From Prevotella sp. (GTDB lineage: Bacteria > Bacteroidota > Bacteroidia > Bacteroidales > Bacteroidaceae): a stretch of 32,149 nucleotides of DNA. The translations under genes and the position numbers were made by a program. The stretch's first letter is position 1. Each line of letters begins with the position of its first letter. Shown in pieces: positions 15,421 to 23,825 of this stretch. The notes beneath the pieces are model-generated. The model did not search any database. It was not told where the DNA came from and was given only the letters and a program-made list of their open reading frames with translations. The stretch spans positions 1-32,149 of the forward strand of contig JALFCG010000084.1 in NCBI GenBank assembly GCA_022771265.1, given 5' to 3'.

Positions 15421-16695
15421 ATGAAAAGAACTTGCATGTTTTTGCTCACGCTACTTCTCGTGGTTGTAGCGCAAGCACAAATCAGGGGTAATAACATCAA
15501 CGTCACTGTGACACCTGACCATTACGACTGGAATTACAAAACAGGAGAGACTGCCAAATTCAACGTCAGCGTACTGCGATCGGGCACGCCGATTGCCAAC
15601 GCCAAGGTGGCTTACGAGGCGGGGCCGGAGATGTACCCGACGGTAAAGAAAGAACTGACACTGAAAGGCGGGACAGCAACGTTTGAAGGAAAGATGAACA
15701 AACCGGGATTCTACCGCGTGACAGTGACATACACGGAGAAAGGCAAGACCTACACCGGCATCTGCACCGCCGCCTTCTCGCCAGAGAAACTGACAGCGGA
15801 TGTCGTATGCCCCGAAGACTTCGACTCATTTTGGAGCAACACCATTGCCGAAGCACGAAAGGTTGACCTCGACCCGCACAGGGAGCTGTTGCCCGAGCGA
15901 TGCACAAAGGACGTGAACGTCTATGAGGTCAGCTTCAACAATAATGCCTGGGGAAGCCGCATCTACGGCATATTGTGCGTACCGGTGAAGCCAGGAAAGT
16001 ATCCTGCACTTCTTCGTGTGCCAGGAGCGGGATGCCGACCATACGGTGGTGATGTATATGTAGCGTCGCAGGGAGCCATAACGCTGGAGATTGGTATCCA
16101 TGGCATTCCTGTGACCATGAAACAGGAGGTTTATGACCGTCTTCACAACGGTGCATTAAATGGATATTGGGAAGCCAACCTCGACGACCGTGAAAAAATG
16201 CCTTATAAGAGAATTTTCACAGGGGCAATCCGTTCTATCGACTATATTGCCTCTCTGCCTGAGTGGGACGGAGAGAAACTGGGAGTGACGGGCAGTAGCC
16301 AGGGCGGTATGCTGTCGCTCGTTTGCGCTGCACTTGACAAACGAGTGACATGCTTCGGAGCTGTGCATGCAGCGATGTGCGACCATACTGCCTCACTGAA
16401 GAAGCAGGCTTGCGGATGGCCTCACTATTTCTATAATGTGGAGAATCCTAATCCCGTGAAGGTTAAGAACTCAGGCTATTTCGACGGAATAAACTTCGCA
16501 AAGCGCATAACATGCCCTGGATGGTTCTCATTCGGATATAACGATGTGGTTGTTCCGCCTACGACAATGTGGGAAACCTACAACACCGTGACTGCTCCCA
16601 AGGAGCTGAGCCTTTACCAACAGACAGGGCACTTCTGGTATCAGGAACAATGGGACGAGTGGGTGGCTTGGCTACTAAAGGAATTAAAAAAATGA
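15421..16695 (+). CDS. CE7-like acetyl (xylan) esterase, secreted
   Basis: A 424-residue exported esterase of the AXE1/carbohydrate esterase family 7 type, which removes acetyl groups from polysaccharides or oligosaccharides. The signal peptide ends at VAQAQ (residue 20). An Ig-like N-terminal domain (about 25-120) precedes the alpha/beta-hydrolase (about 125-424). Likely catalytic residues are Ser293 in GSSQGG, Asp375 in GYNDVV and His404 in TGHFW. As the first gene of the mannan operon it is best explained as a deacetylase for acetylated glucomannan or its products, although the family is named for xylan. The gap to the GH130 gene is 54 bases. Exact substrate is inferred from context. Confidence 0.85.
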   Translation: MKRTCMFLLTLLLVVVAQAQIRGNNINVTVTPDHYDWNYKTGETAKFNVSVLRSGTPIANAKVAYEAGPEMYPTVKKELTLKGGTATFEGKMNKPGFYRVTVTYTEKGKTYTGICTAAFSPEKLTADVVCPEDFDSFWSNTIAEARKVDLDPHRELLPERCTKDVNVYEVSFNNNAWGSRIYGILCVPVKPGKYPALLRVPGAGCRPYGGDVYVASQGAITLEIGIHGIPVTMKQEVYDRLHNGALNGYWEANLDDREKMPYKRIFTGAIRSIDYIASLPEWDGEKLGVTGSSQGGMLSLVCAALDKRVTCFGAVHAAMCDHTASLKKQACGWPHYFYNVENPNPVKVKNSGYFDGINFAKRITCPGWFSFGYNDVVVPPTTMWETYNTVTAPKELSLYQQTGHFWYQEQWDEWVAWLLKELKK

Positions 16696-16749
16696 AGAAT
16701 TGAATTATAGAAAAATTGAAATGAAATATAAAAATATACATTAACCATC

Positions 16750-17916
16750 ATGAGTGATTTTAATGAAAGAGTGGCAGCCCTGCGCAAGGCGCATGAGGAA
16801 CTGCTGAGCAAACCTAACAAACCTTCTGCCAAATATAACGGCATTTACGAAAAGTATGAGAACCCTATCCTCACGGCAGAACATACTCCATTAGAGTGGA
16901 GATATGACTTCAACGAAAAGGACAACCCATATCTCATGCAGCGTATCATGATGAACGCTACACTCAACTCCGGAGCCATCAAGTGGAACGGAAAATATGT
17001 GCTTGTCGTGCGTGTGGAAGGAGCCGACCGCAAGAGCTTCTTCGCCGTGGCAGAAAGCCCCAACGGTGTTGACAACTTCCGCTTCTGGCCAGAGCCAATC
17101 ACCATGCCGGAGGACACCATACCAGCCACAAACATCTACGACATGCGACTGACGGCACACGAGGATGGATGGGTCTATGGAGTGTTCTGTGCCGAGCGTC
17201 ACGACGACTCGCAACCTGGCGACCTCTCGGCAGCCACTGCGACAGCAGCCATTGCACGCACCAAGGACCTCGTCAACTGGGAGCGTCTGCCAGACCTGAA
17301 GACAAAGAGCCAGCAGCGCAATGTGGTGCTTCACCCGGAATTTGTCGATGGCAAATATGCCTTCTACACTCGACCACAGGACGGATTTATCGACACCGGT
17401 TCAGGTGGCGGCATCGGCTGGGCACTTGTTGACGACATCACCCACGCGGAGGTTAAGGAAGAGAAAATCATCAACTCACGCCACTATCACACCATCATGG
17501 AGGTGAAGAACGGCGAAGGCCCTCATCCTATCAAGACATCCAAGGGCTGGCTTCACCTTGCCCACGGTGTGCGCGGATGTGCCAGCGGACTTCGTTATGT
17601 GCTTTACATGTACATGACTTCGCTTGAAGACCCTACAAAAGTGATTGCACAGCCTGGAGGCTACTTCCTTGTGCCAGAGGGAGAGGAGTATATCGGTGAT
17701 GTAATGAACGTGGCATTTGCCAACGGATGGATTGCCGACGAGGATGGCAAGGTGTTCATCTACTACGCAAGCAGTGACACGAGAATGCATGTGGCCACTT
17801 CCACCATCGACCGTCTGGTTGACTATTGCTTCAATACGCCTGAGGATGGATTATTCACCGCAGCGAGTGTAGAGACTATAAAGAAACTCGTTGCAAAAAA
17901 CAGAAATAACTTGTAA
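16750..17916 (+). CDS. GH130 beta-1,4-mannosylglucose phosphorylase
   Basis: A 388-residue cytoplasmic inverting phosphorylase with no signal peptide. The family splits 4-O-beta-D-mannosyl-D-glucose with phosphate into alpha-mannose-1-phosphate and glucose. It is typical GH130 subfamily 1 in length and motifs: [20 protein letters not shown] (88-107), [14 protein letters not shown] (127-140) with the likely general acid Asp131, and a [11 protein letters not shown] segment. Asp131 agrees with the numbering I recall for the B. fragilis enzyme. Downstream the GPH transporter and the epimerase supply its substrate. Identification as mannosylglucose rather than mannobiose or mannosyl-GlcNAc phosphorylase rests on the epimerase next door. 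Confidence 0.9.
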   Translation: MSDFNERVAALRKAHEELLSKPNKPSAKYNGIYEKYENPILTAEHTPLEWRYDFNEKDNPYLMQRIMMNATLNSGAIKWNGKYVLVVRVEGADRKSFFAVAESPNGVDNFRFWPEPITMPEDTIPATNIYDMRLTAHEDGWVYGVFCAERHDDSQPGDLSAATATAAIARTKDLVNWERLPDLKTKSQQRNVVLHPEFVDGKYAFYTRPQDGFIDTGSGGGIGWALVDDITHAEVKEEKIINSRHYHTIMEVKNGEGPHPIKTSKGWLHLAHGVRGCASGLRYVLYMYMTSLEDPTKVIAQPGGYFLVPEGEEYIGDVMNVAFANGWIADEDGKVFIYYASSDTRMHVATSTIDRLVDYCFNTPEDGLFTAASVETIKKLVAKNRNNL

Positions 17917-17920
17917 GTTA

Positions 17921-17931
17921 ACTTGTCAACT
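17921..17931 (+). repeat. ACTTGTCAACT element before the GPH transporter
   Basis: ACTTGTCAACT is followed by AAAATAATAAT and the ATG at 17943. The same word precedes lgt and ychF in the gene-sense orientation. Confidence 0.5.
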
Positions 17932-17942
17932 AAAATAATAAT

Positions 17943-19286
17943 ATGGCAAAATTATCTGAAAAAATAGGCTATGCACTTGGTGATGCAGCAGCAGGAGGTA
18001 TTACATGGAAAATAATGTCTATAGCTTTCCCGCTGTTTTTTACTAATGTTTTTGGATTGACATTCGCCGACACTGCTACATTGATGCTGATAGCTAGATT
18101 GTTCGACGTGTTCACCGACCCTCTTATGGGCAGTTTGGCCGACCGTACTCAGTCACGTTGGGGGACATATCGTCCTTGGCTCATCTTCGGTGCCATACCC
18201 TTCGGTCTAATATTTGCGATGCTTCTCTATACACCAGACATGGGTTATGCAGGCAAGCGCATTTATGCCTATACCTTATACCTGCTTATGATGGCAATAT
18301 ATACTATGGTAAATGTGCCCTACGGTTCACTGCTCGGCGTAATGACTGAAAATGACAATGAGAAAAACCAATTCTCGTCATTCCGTATGGTGGGCGCCTA
18401 CGCCATGGGATTCATCACTCTTCTCTCTTTCCCGTACCTACAGAAAATGGTCGGAGGCACTGAAGCACATCAGTATGCTGTTCTTGGTGCTGGTTTCGGT
18501 ATCATAGCTGCAGTGATGACTCTTGCCTGCGGACTGCTCACTAAGGAAAGACTGAAGCCGGTACGTGCTGAAAAATTCTCTTTTAAGCAGTTTGCCGACC
18601 TCGTCAAGAACAAACCGTGGATTTATCTCACTCTGATAGGTGTATGCACAAATTTCTTCAACGGTTTCCGCTATGCTGTAGCAGGATATATGCTTACCTA
18701 CTGTCTCGGTGGTGAAATAACCATCAGCGGTTTGATTATCAACTACACTGTCTTTATGACCTTTGGCGAACTTACATGTATGATTTTCGGAGGCATATCG
18801 CCTAAGTTCACTGAAAAAGTGGGCTCTAAGAGCAGGGCTTTCATTATATCTGCCATCATCTGTGCTGTATTCTCCGTAGCCTTCTTCTTTGTGCCTATGG
18901 ACCCAGCATATATATGGGTTATGGTGACACTGGTAGTACTTACATCTGTAGGCATTGGACTCTACTCTCCATTGTTGTGGTCAATGTATGCCGACGTGGC
19001 TGACTATGCCACCGAGAAAAACGGTAGTTCATCCACAGGCCTAATCTTCTCATCGGGTACAATGTCGCAGAAGTTTGGCACTGCTATCTCCGGTTCGCTC
19101 GTAGCCCTTTTCTTAGGACTTGCCGGAGCAAGCATGACAACTGACAAAATGGGCAACACTATAGTTGATCCCGTTTCAATCACCGACTCTGTACTCAACA
19201 TGATATGGTCGCTGTTCTCGCTCTTCCCTGCTATCATCGCTGCAATAATAGTATTATTGGTACTTAAGTATCCTATAAAGAAATAA
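17943..19286 (+). CDS. GPH-family sugar:cation symporter (MelB-like)
   Basis: A 447-residue inner-membrane transporter of the glycoside-pentoside-hexuronide:cation symporter family (MFS fold, about 12 helices). Hallmarks are KIGYALGDAAAGGITWKI at the N terminus, LFDVFTDPLMGSLADRTQSR (about 53-72) with the cation-site acidic residues, and WGTYRPWL just after. In this operon it should import mannobiose or other short manno-oligosaccharides from the periplasm; a transporter of this kind occupies the same place in the B. fragilis mannan cluster. It lies 26 bases after the GH130 gene, and the spacer carries an ACTTGTCAACT element just before the start codon. Substrate is inferred. Confidence 0.88.
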   Translation: MAKLSEKIGYALGDAAAGGITWKIMSIAFPLFFTNVFGLTFADTATLMLIARLFDVFTDPLMGSLADRTQSRWGTYRPWLIFGAIPFGLIFAMLLYTPDMGYAGKRIYAYTLYLLMMAIYTMVNVPYGSLLGVMTENDNEKNQFSSFRMVGAYAMGFITLLSFPYLQKMVGGTEAHQYAVLGAGFGIIAAVMTLACGLLTKERLKPVRAEKFSFKQFADLVKNKPWIYLTLIGVCTNFFNGFRYAVAGYMLTYCLGGEITISGLIINYTVFMTFGELTCMIFGGISPKFTEKVGSKSRAFIISAIICAVFSVAFFFVPMDPAYIWVMVTLVVLTSVGIGLYSPLLWSMYADVADYATEKNGSSSTGLIFSSGTMSQKFGTAISGSLVALFLGLAGASMTTDKMGNTIVDPVSITDSVLNMIWSLFSLFPAIIAAIIVLLVLKYPIKK

Positions 19287-19307
19287 TTGCTTTTCATCCA
19301 CAGTATA

Positions 19308-20507
19308 ATGAATACAAACAAGGTCTCTACATTCAGAAAAGAAATGCAGGATGTGCTCACAAACAACATCCTGCCTTTCTGGATTAACAATATGGTTGAC
19401 CATGAGAACGGGGGATTCTATGGCCGTATCGACGGTCATGGCAACCTGCATGCCGAGGCCGAAAAGGGTGGCATACTCAATGGCCGTATCTTGTGGACTT
19501 TCTCGGCAGCATATCGCGTTCTCGGCAAACCCGAGTATCTTGAAATGGCAACCAGGGCAAAGGACTATATCATTGACCATTTCATCGACCGCGAATATGG
19601 CGGCACTTACTGGTCGCTCGACTATAAGGGTAATCCCAAGGACACCAAAAAGCAGTTTTATGCAATTGGTTTCATGATTTACGGACTGAGCGAATATGTT
19701 CGCGCCACTGGCGACAAGGAGGCTCTCGATTATGCCATCCAACTCTTTGACTGTATCGAAGAGCACTCGCTCGACGTGATATACAATGGATATATAGAGG
19801 CATGCACCCGTGAATGGGGCGAGATTGCTGATATGCGCCTGTCAGACTTCGATGCCAACTATCCCAAGTCACAGAACACTCACCTGCATATCATCGAGCC
19901 TTACACTAACCTCTTCCGCATCTGGAAAGACGCGCGACTGGAAAAAGCCCTCCGCAACCTCATCGACATCTTCACCGACCGTATCCTCAACCCCGAGACC
20001 CACCATCTCGACCTCTTCTTTGAGAACGACTGGACACGCGGTGCTGGACATCTTGAGAGCTATGGTCACGACATCGAATGTTCATGGCTTATACACGAAG
20101 CAGCCCTTGTACTCGGTGATGCCGAGGTGCTCAAAAAGGTAGAGCCGATAGTGCAGCTCGTGGCAAAGGCATCGGAGAAAGGACTCAACGCCGACGGTTC
20201 GATGGTGCATGAGGCTAATGTAGATACAGGTCACGTAGATGACGACCTGCACTGGTGGGTGCAGGCGGAGGCAGTGGTAGGTTTCTACAACATCTACCAG
20301 CATTTCGCCGACTCGTCGGCCCTCGACAAGTCCCTCCGTTGCTGGCAGTACATCAAGGACAACCTTATCGACACGAAAAACGGCGAGTGGTACTGGAGCC
20401 GCCACGCCGACGGCACGCTGAACCTCGACGACGACAAGGCTGGCTTCTGGAAATGCCCGTACCACAACGGACGAATGTGTCTTGAACTGATTGAAAGAAT
20501 CGACTAA
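19308..20507 (+). CDS. Cellobiose/mannobiose 2-epimerase (AGE family)
   Basis: A 399-residue cytoplasmic (alpha/alpha)6-barrel enzyme of the N-acylglucosamine 2-epimerase family. In mannan pathways it converts beta-1,4-mannobiose to mannosylglucose, the substrate of the GH130 enzyme. The ATG at 19308 (MNTNKVSTFR) is preferred over the TTG at 19287, which directly follows the transporter stop. Conserved features are NHTHL-type NTHLHIIEPYTNL (190-202, His192), SYGHDIECSWL (251-261, His254) and PYHNGRMCLE (384-393, His386), matching the catalytic histidines of cellobiose 2-epimerases. Length is normal. The start is 21 bases after the transporter stop. Confidence 0.9.
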   Translation: MNTNKVSTFRKEMQDVLTNNILPFWINNMVDHENGGFYGRIDGHGNLHAEAEKGGILNGRILWTFSAAYRVLGKPEYLEMATRAKDYIIDHFIDREYGGTYWSLDYKGNPKDTKKQFYAIGFMIYGLSEYVRATGDKEALDYAIQLFDCIEEHSLDVIYNGYIEACTREWGEIADMRLSDFDANYPKSQNTHLHIIEPYTNLFRIWKDARLEKALRNLIDIFTDRILNPETHHLDLFFENDWTRGAGHLESYGHDIECSWLIHEAALVLGDAEVLKKVEPIVQLVAKASEKGLNADGSMVHEANVDTGHVDDDLHWWVQAEAVVGFYNIYQHFADSSALDKSLRCWQYIKDNLIDTKNGEWYWSRHADGTLNLDDDKAGFWKCPYHNGRMCLELIERID

Positions 20508-20555
20508 GCATACCTATCGCGCAGGACGCATTTTTTACTCATAAAGACTCACATT

Positions 20556-21452
20556 ATGAAACAAGACCATACCACCGACCGCGTGCTTCACGAAATAACC
20601 CCATTGCGTGAAAACGACATAATGTACATTGCCGACCGCCACAAGAAGGAATTCACCTATCCGATTCATAACCACCAGGTGTTTGAGCTCAACTTCGTCG
20701 AACATGCGGCAGGAGTGAGGCGCATTGTCGGCGACAGCAACGAGGTCATAGGGGAATACGACCTCGTGCTCATCACCAGTCTTGAACTCGAACATGTGTG
20801 GATGCAGAACGACTGCAAAAGCGACGACATACACGAGATAACCGTGCAATTCCGATTCGACCTGTCGGAGGAAAGCTTATTAGGCAAGTCGGCATTCAAG
20901 CAAATCTACAACATGCTCAACGAGGCGCGCAAGGGGCTCGTCTTCTCCATGGATGCCATAATGAAGGTCTATAACCAGCTTCATGACCTCAGCAGCATCA
21001 CCGACCGCTTCGATGCGTTCATCAGTTTCCTCCGCATTCTCAACACGCTTGCCAACAGCGATGGTTCGCGCACTCTTGCAACGACGAGCTACGCGAAAGT
21101 GGTGATAGAGGAGGATAGCTCACGCATACTCAAGGTGAAAAACTACATCAACACCCACTACATGGACGACATGAAGCTGAAGACTCTCTCAGAGCTTGCC
21201 TGCATGAGCGAGACCGCTTTCAGCCGCTTCTTCCGACTCCACACAGGGCGCACCGTGAGTGACTACATCATCGACATCCGTCTCGGCTTTGCCGCGCGCA
21301 TGCTTGTCGATACCACCAAGAGCATCGCCGACATCTGCTACCTATGCGGCTACAACAACCTTAGCAACTTCAACCGCGTATTCAAGCGGAAGAAGGGCTG
21401 CTCGCCCACTGAGTTTCGCGAGTATTACCGCAAGAAAAAAATTATCCTGTAA
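20556..21452 (+). CDS. AraC-family regulator of the mannan operon
   Basis: A 298-residue regulator with an N-terminal cupin-like domain (about 15-150, including YPIHNHQVFELNFV, typical of AraC-type ligand binding) and a C-terminal double HTH (about 195-298). The first HTH includes LKTLSELACMSETAFSRFF and the second includes SIADICYLCGYNNLSNFNRVF, then KGCSPTEFREYY. It is the last gene of the operon, 48 bases after the epimerase, so it is probably autoregulated. It is the natural candidate for binding the four 18-bp sites between 14963 and 15226, whose 21-bp phasing is typical of AraC dimers. The inducer is likely a manno-oligosaccharide (inferred). Confidence 0.88.
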   Translation: MKQDHTTDRVLHEITPLRENDIMYIADRHKKEFTYPIHNHQVFELNFVEHAAGVRRIVGDSNEVIGEYDLVLITSLELEHVWMQNDCKSDDIHEITVQFRFDLSEESLLGKSAFKQIYNMLNEARKGLVFSMDAIMKVYNQLHDLSSITDRFDAFISFLRILNTLANSDGSRTLATTSYAKVVIEEDSSRILKVKNYINTHYMDDMKLKTLSELACMSETAFSRFFRLHTGRTVSDYIIDIRLGFAARMLVDTTKSIADICYLCGYNNLSNFNRVFKRKKGCSPTEFREYYRKKKIIL

Positions 21453-21596
21453 AGTCTTTTGGTTTTGATCGACATCAATATAGCAACTTCCGAAAGTTCA
21501 GCTAATTTATTTATGTTTAGGAGCCAAGCCCTTTGGGGGGCATTACCTATGCTTCGGACCGGTGATAAGTTATGACGGGCGGTGGTCGTAGGCCGA

Positions 21597-23825
21597 TTAC
21601 GCCCTCAGCGAAACACGGAACCTCGAGCCTTTTGAAGCGTAAGTGCGGTCCAGCTCTACCGTTGCACCCATACGCCTTGCTATCTTGCGCACAAGCGGGA
21701 GGCCGAGACCTACGCCGGGCACAAACTCATCCTCCTTAAAAAAGCGGTCGAAGATGCTCTCCTCGTTGCCTTCGCGAATGCCCTTGCCCGTGTCCGCCAC
21801 AGTAAACACGGTTTCGCCGTCGGCGCCAGTGTGGCACTCCACGCTGATGAAACCCTCCGCGGTGAACTTCACCGCGTTGCCCACCAGGCACTGCAAGATG
21901 CGCGATAGACCCTTGCCGTTGGTTTGCAACGTGTCCGTTTCTCTTCGGTTGCTGAACGTCAGCTCCACGCCCTCAGCCGGTCGCGGCACTATGGAATCCA
22001 CCTCGCTGTACAAGGCGGCTATGGAGACCATCTCGCATGGCAGCGGCTCGTCGCTGCTCTCGTATTCTGAAATTTCGAGGAACTTGTTGATCAGTCGAGT
22101 CATGTAGGTTGTCTGGTCGGCGATGATGTCGTTGTACTGCCGTTTCTGGTCGTCGGAGAGTTGAATGTTCGGGTCGGTGAGCAACTGCACGAAACCGTAG
22201 ATTTGGTTCAACGGCGTACGTATCTCGTGCGACATGCTGTTGATGAACGAGTCTCTCATCTGCTTTGCCTCTTCCATGCCCGTCTTTTCCTGCTCGTTGA
22301 TTTGCCTCGACCACTTGCGGTATTCCTCCGCATGGATACCGAAATGAGCGTAGAACTTCTTGGCTAAGTCGGCTGCGTCCGTAAAGCCCGATGCCGTGGC
22401 AATGTCGTCCATCGGCATGTCGTTCTTCAGCATTTCGAGGCACTGCATGAGGCGCATCTCGTCGGGGTTGGCGTTCTTTGCGTCATCATTTAGGCGTAGC
22501 CGTGTCAGCTCACCCTCCTTCTCCATCATTTGGTTAATTGTCGAGACGATGGTCTTGTTGCGGCGGTTAACCTTGCGGTTAAACATCAGCAGCATGACAA
22601 TGAACATAAAGGCGAGCGCCAACACCACCGCCACGACAAAGAAGATGCCCTTGTGCCTCGACAGCTGCGCGTCCTTCTCCGCAAGGAGGCGTTCCTTCTC
22701 CTGCGTCTCGTAGATTTTCGCCAGTCGCGCTCCGTCCTCCTCACTGTTGCGCTTGGCTATCGAGTCCTTCACGCTGCTTATCACCTCCGCCTTCTCGAAA
22801 GCCTCGCGGTAGTTGCCGCGAGTCTTGCTTATATATTTCTCGTAGTCGAGCACATATTCCACGAAAAACTCCGATAGGGTGTCGTTGTTTGCCACCGCGT
22901 TTTCCCTTATACTGGCGGTTATCTCCGCAAGGCGTTTCACATCGTTCACGTCCAAGTAATGCTCCGAGACGAGAGCCTCAACGAAGTTTGTCCCCGCGAG
23001 TTTCGACTTCTTTATCAACGTAAGATATTTCTCCGATTCCCTCGCGTTGCCCGTCTTATCATAGAATTTCATCAGCAGGCCGTAGGTGTGGAGCTGGCGG
23101 TATTCCACCACCCCGTCCATTACGTTATCAAGCTGTTCCATTTTTTTTGTGATGTTGGTCAAGTCGGGAATTAGCTGTTTCGCTTCTTCGTATCTTTTGG
23201 CGTTGAGCAGGCTTTCCATGTAGTTTCCCACAAAGGAGTAGGCGTTGTTGATATTCTGGAAGTCGTTATTCTTGTCCAACGATTTTACTATTTCATCCTT
23301 TCCCTCAGCGAAGAGCTTGAATCCGCTTTCCTGGTCGCCAAGCTTTATAAGGCTTAGTGCCAATGCTTCTGTAGCCGACACCTCATATTCTTTAATATTG
23401 TTCTTTTGCGCCACTTCCATAGCCGCCTTGGAATATTTTATGCTTTGTGCGTATTGGCTGTTTTGATTGGCAATGTCGGCAAGGATGTTCAAGATGGTGA
23501 AATGGCATTTCACGTCTTTCTGCAGCTCAAGGGAGTCTTTCAGCACTTGTTTTGCATAATATTCTGCCATCTTGTTATCAGCGTACCCGTTGACGTAGAT
23601 GGCAAAACGCATGTAGTTGAGCTCATACGGCAGCGCCTCCTTGTTCATCTCCATCGTGTCGATGATGGCAAGGGCACGGTCGGGCTCCTGGAGGCTTATC
23701 TTTGTGATAAACTCCTTTGTGTGGGTGCTGTCCGCACCACCTTTACCGCCCGCAGTGCGGCTATCTGAACAACCGGCGAAAGTCAGCAGCACAAAAATTG
23801 CCGATATGGTCAATAGCTTATTCAT
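21597..23825 (-). CDS. TPR sensor histidine kinase with internal AraC-type half-HTH
   Basis: A 742-residue membrane sensor kinase. The N terminus has a lipoprotein-like signal (LLTFAGC, Cys19). Residues about 35-360 are a TPR-like helical sensor region, expected in the periplasm, followed by a short coiled coil and one membrane helix (about 393-415). After the membrane, residues about 456-504 (LEMLKNDMPMDDIATASGF, then FYAHFGIHAEEYRKW) match the second half of an AraC HTH. The kinase core follows: H-box SHEIRTPLN with His533, N-box LVGNAVKFT (Asn650), G1 DTGKGI (678-683), F-box FDRFFKED and G2 GVGLGLPL. There is no receiver domain and no response regulator nearby. Its ATG overlaps the stop of the OYE-like gene (ATGA), so the two are coupled. 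Confidence 0.88.
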   Translation of the reverse strand: MNKLLTISAIFVLLTFAGCSDSRTAGGKGGADSTHTKEFITKISLQEPDRALAIIDTMEMNKEALPYELNYMRFAIYVNGYADNKMAEYYAKQVLKDSLELQKDVKCHFTILNILADIANQNSQYAQSIKYSKAAMEVAQKNNIKEYEVSATEALALSLIKLGDQESGFKLFAEGKDEIVKSLDKNNDFQNINNAYSFVGNYMESLLNAKRYEEAKQLIPDLTNITKKMEQLDNVMDGVVEYRQLHTYGLLMKFYDKTGNARESEKYLTLIKKSKLAGTNFVEALVSEHYLDVNDVKRLAEITASIRENAVANNDTLSEFFVEYVLDYEKYISKTRGNYREAFEKAEVISSVKDSIAKRNSEEDGARLAKIYETQEKERLLAEKDAQLSRHKGIFFVVAVVLALAFMFIVMLLMFNRKVNRRNKTIVSTINQMMEKEGELTRLRLNDDAKNANPDEMRLMQCLEMLKNDMPMDDIATASGFTDAADLAKKFYAHFGIHAEEYRKWSRQINEQEKTGMEEAKQMRDSFINSMSHEIRTPLNQIYGFVQLLTDPNIQLSDDQKRQYNDIIADQTTYMTRLINKFLEISEYESSDEPLPCEMVSIAALYSEVDSIVPRPAEGVELTFSNRRETDTLQTNGKGLSRILQCLVGNAVKFTAEGFISVECHTGADGETVFTVADTGKGIREGNEESIFDRFFKEDEFVPGVGLGLPLVRKIARRMGATVELDRTYASKGSRFRVSLRA

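Noticed and set aside
21453..21596. Terminator between the AraC and kinase genes
   Set aside because: Only short, weak inverted repeats were found; none convincing enough to annotate.
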